A stretch of DNA of 31,677 bases from CAZKXU01 sp964556665 (GTDB taxonomy: Bacteria > Bdellovibrionota_C > UBA2361 > CAZKXU01): NCBI GenBank assembly GCA_964556665.1, contig CAZKXU010000033.1, positions 1 to 31,677 on the forward strand. Reading direction: 5' to 3'. The notes under the pieces were generated by a model. That model had not been told where the DNA came from and searched no databases. It saw only the letters and a list, made by a program, of their open reading frames with translations. Position numbers and translations under genes: made by a program. Positions 31,262 through 31,677 of the stretch are shown here, piece after piece. The stretch's first letter is position 1; each line of letters begins with the position of its first letter.

Positions 31262-31446
31262 AGAAAATGCTCTGCAAAAAGCATTTACTTCTGAAGACTG
31301 GAAGCTGTTAACAGATTTCAGCTTTCTGATGTCAGATAACCGATACCAGAAAACCGATCTCAAATTTAATAAAGTAAAATAACAACACAACTGTGTAATT
31401 ATTACCGAGCGCAGTGCAACAGCTCAAAAAGTAAAATAGAAAAAAA
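31262..31446 (-). other. 23S-5S spacer
   Basis: A 185-base AT-rich spacer between the rRNAs. No tRNA gene is recognised. It should contain processing sites. Confidence 0.6.

Positions 31447-31677
<231 letters not shown>

Noticed and set aside
31145..31390. Minus-strand frame of 81 residues
   Set aside because: It lies over the 5S rRNA gene and spacer.
31262..31446. tRNA gene in the 23S-5S spacer
   Set aside because: No cloverleaf arms or TTCGA loop could be found.

Overview
The window looks like chromosomal DNA of a Gram-negative, LPS-making bacterium of moderate to low GC. Evidence is a heptose-activation enzyme (HldE-type adenylyltransferase fused to GmhB-type phosphatase), GalU, many Sec signal peptides, a periplasmic copper nitrite reductase and a periplasmic cytochrome c. 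The 3' end of an rRNA operon (23S then 5S, minus strand) closes the right edge. I cannot fix the phylum; the class Ic-type ribonucleotide reductase, the palindromic repeats and the gene mix would suit a deltaproteobacteria-like or PVC-like lineage, but that is inference.

Layout. 1-55: the cut end of a long palindromic repeat that occurs in full at 25495-25680. 77-5048 (minus): a five-gene operon of KdsC-like HAD phosphatase, GatZ/KbaZ-like TIM-barrel protein, cupin, nucleotidyltransferase-kinase fusion and AroE-like dehydrogenase, read here as a pathway making an activated unusual sugar or cyclitol. 5336-7857: an NsrR-like Rrf2 regulator divergent from a nirK-cupredoxin fusion and a cytochrome c gene, forming a nitrite reduction module. 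7875-13111 (minus): nrdA and nrdB with two NrdR boxes upstream, followed by a Bcp peroxiredoxin. 13475-16043: a small unknown gene, a secreted BamE-like protein and cysS. 16177-17996 (minus): hldE/gmhB fusion overlapping an orphan histidine kinase. 18152-21071 (plus): peroxiredoxin, galU, a small unknown protein and a membrane-anchored degenerate ABC-type ATPase. 21085-23770: a LOG-family protein, two unknowns, rnhB and yraN. 23807-25498: a membrane sulfatase-fold transferase. 25721-30423: secreted proteins (one Cys-rich, one with FG-GAP repeats, one apparently frameshifted), a GC-rich foreign-looking gene, a REP-like hairpin cluster and a PurM-like protein. 30472-31036 (minus): a VapBC-type toxin-antitoxin pair. 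31107-31677 (minus): rRNA terminator, 5S rRNA and partial 23S rRNA.

The main points for follow-up are: the R2 subunit has Phe in place of the radical Tyr and Glu in place of the first Asp ligand, the hallmark of Mn/Fe class Ic enzymes; the NirK fusion lacks the usual catalytic Asp; the five-gene sugar/cyclitol cluster has a combination of enzymes I do not recognise as a described pathway; a secreted-protein gene is switched out of frame at a C9-(AC)4 tract just after its start codon; and a 182-bp near-perfect palindromic element occurs at least twice.
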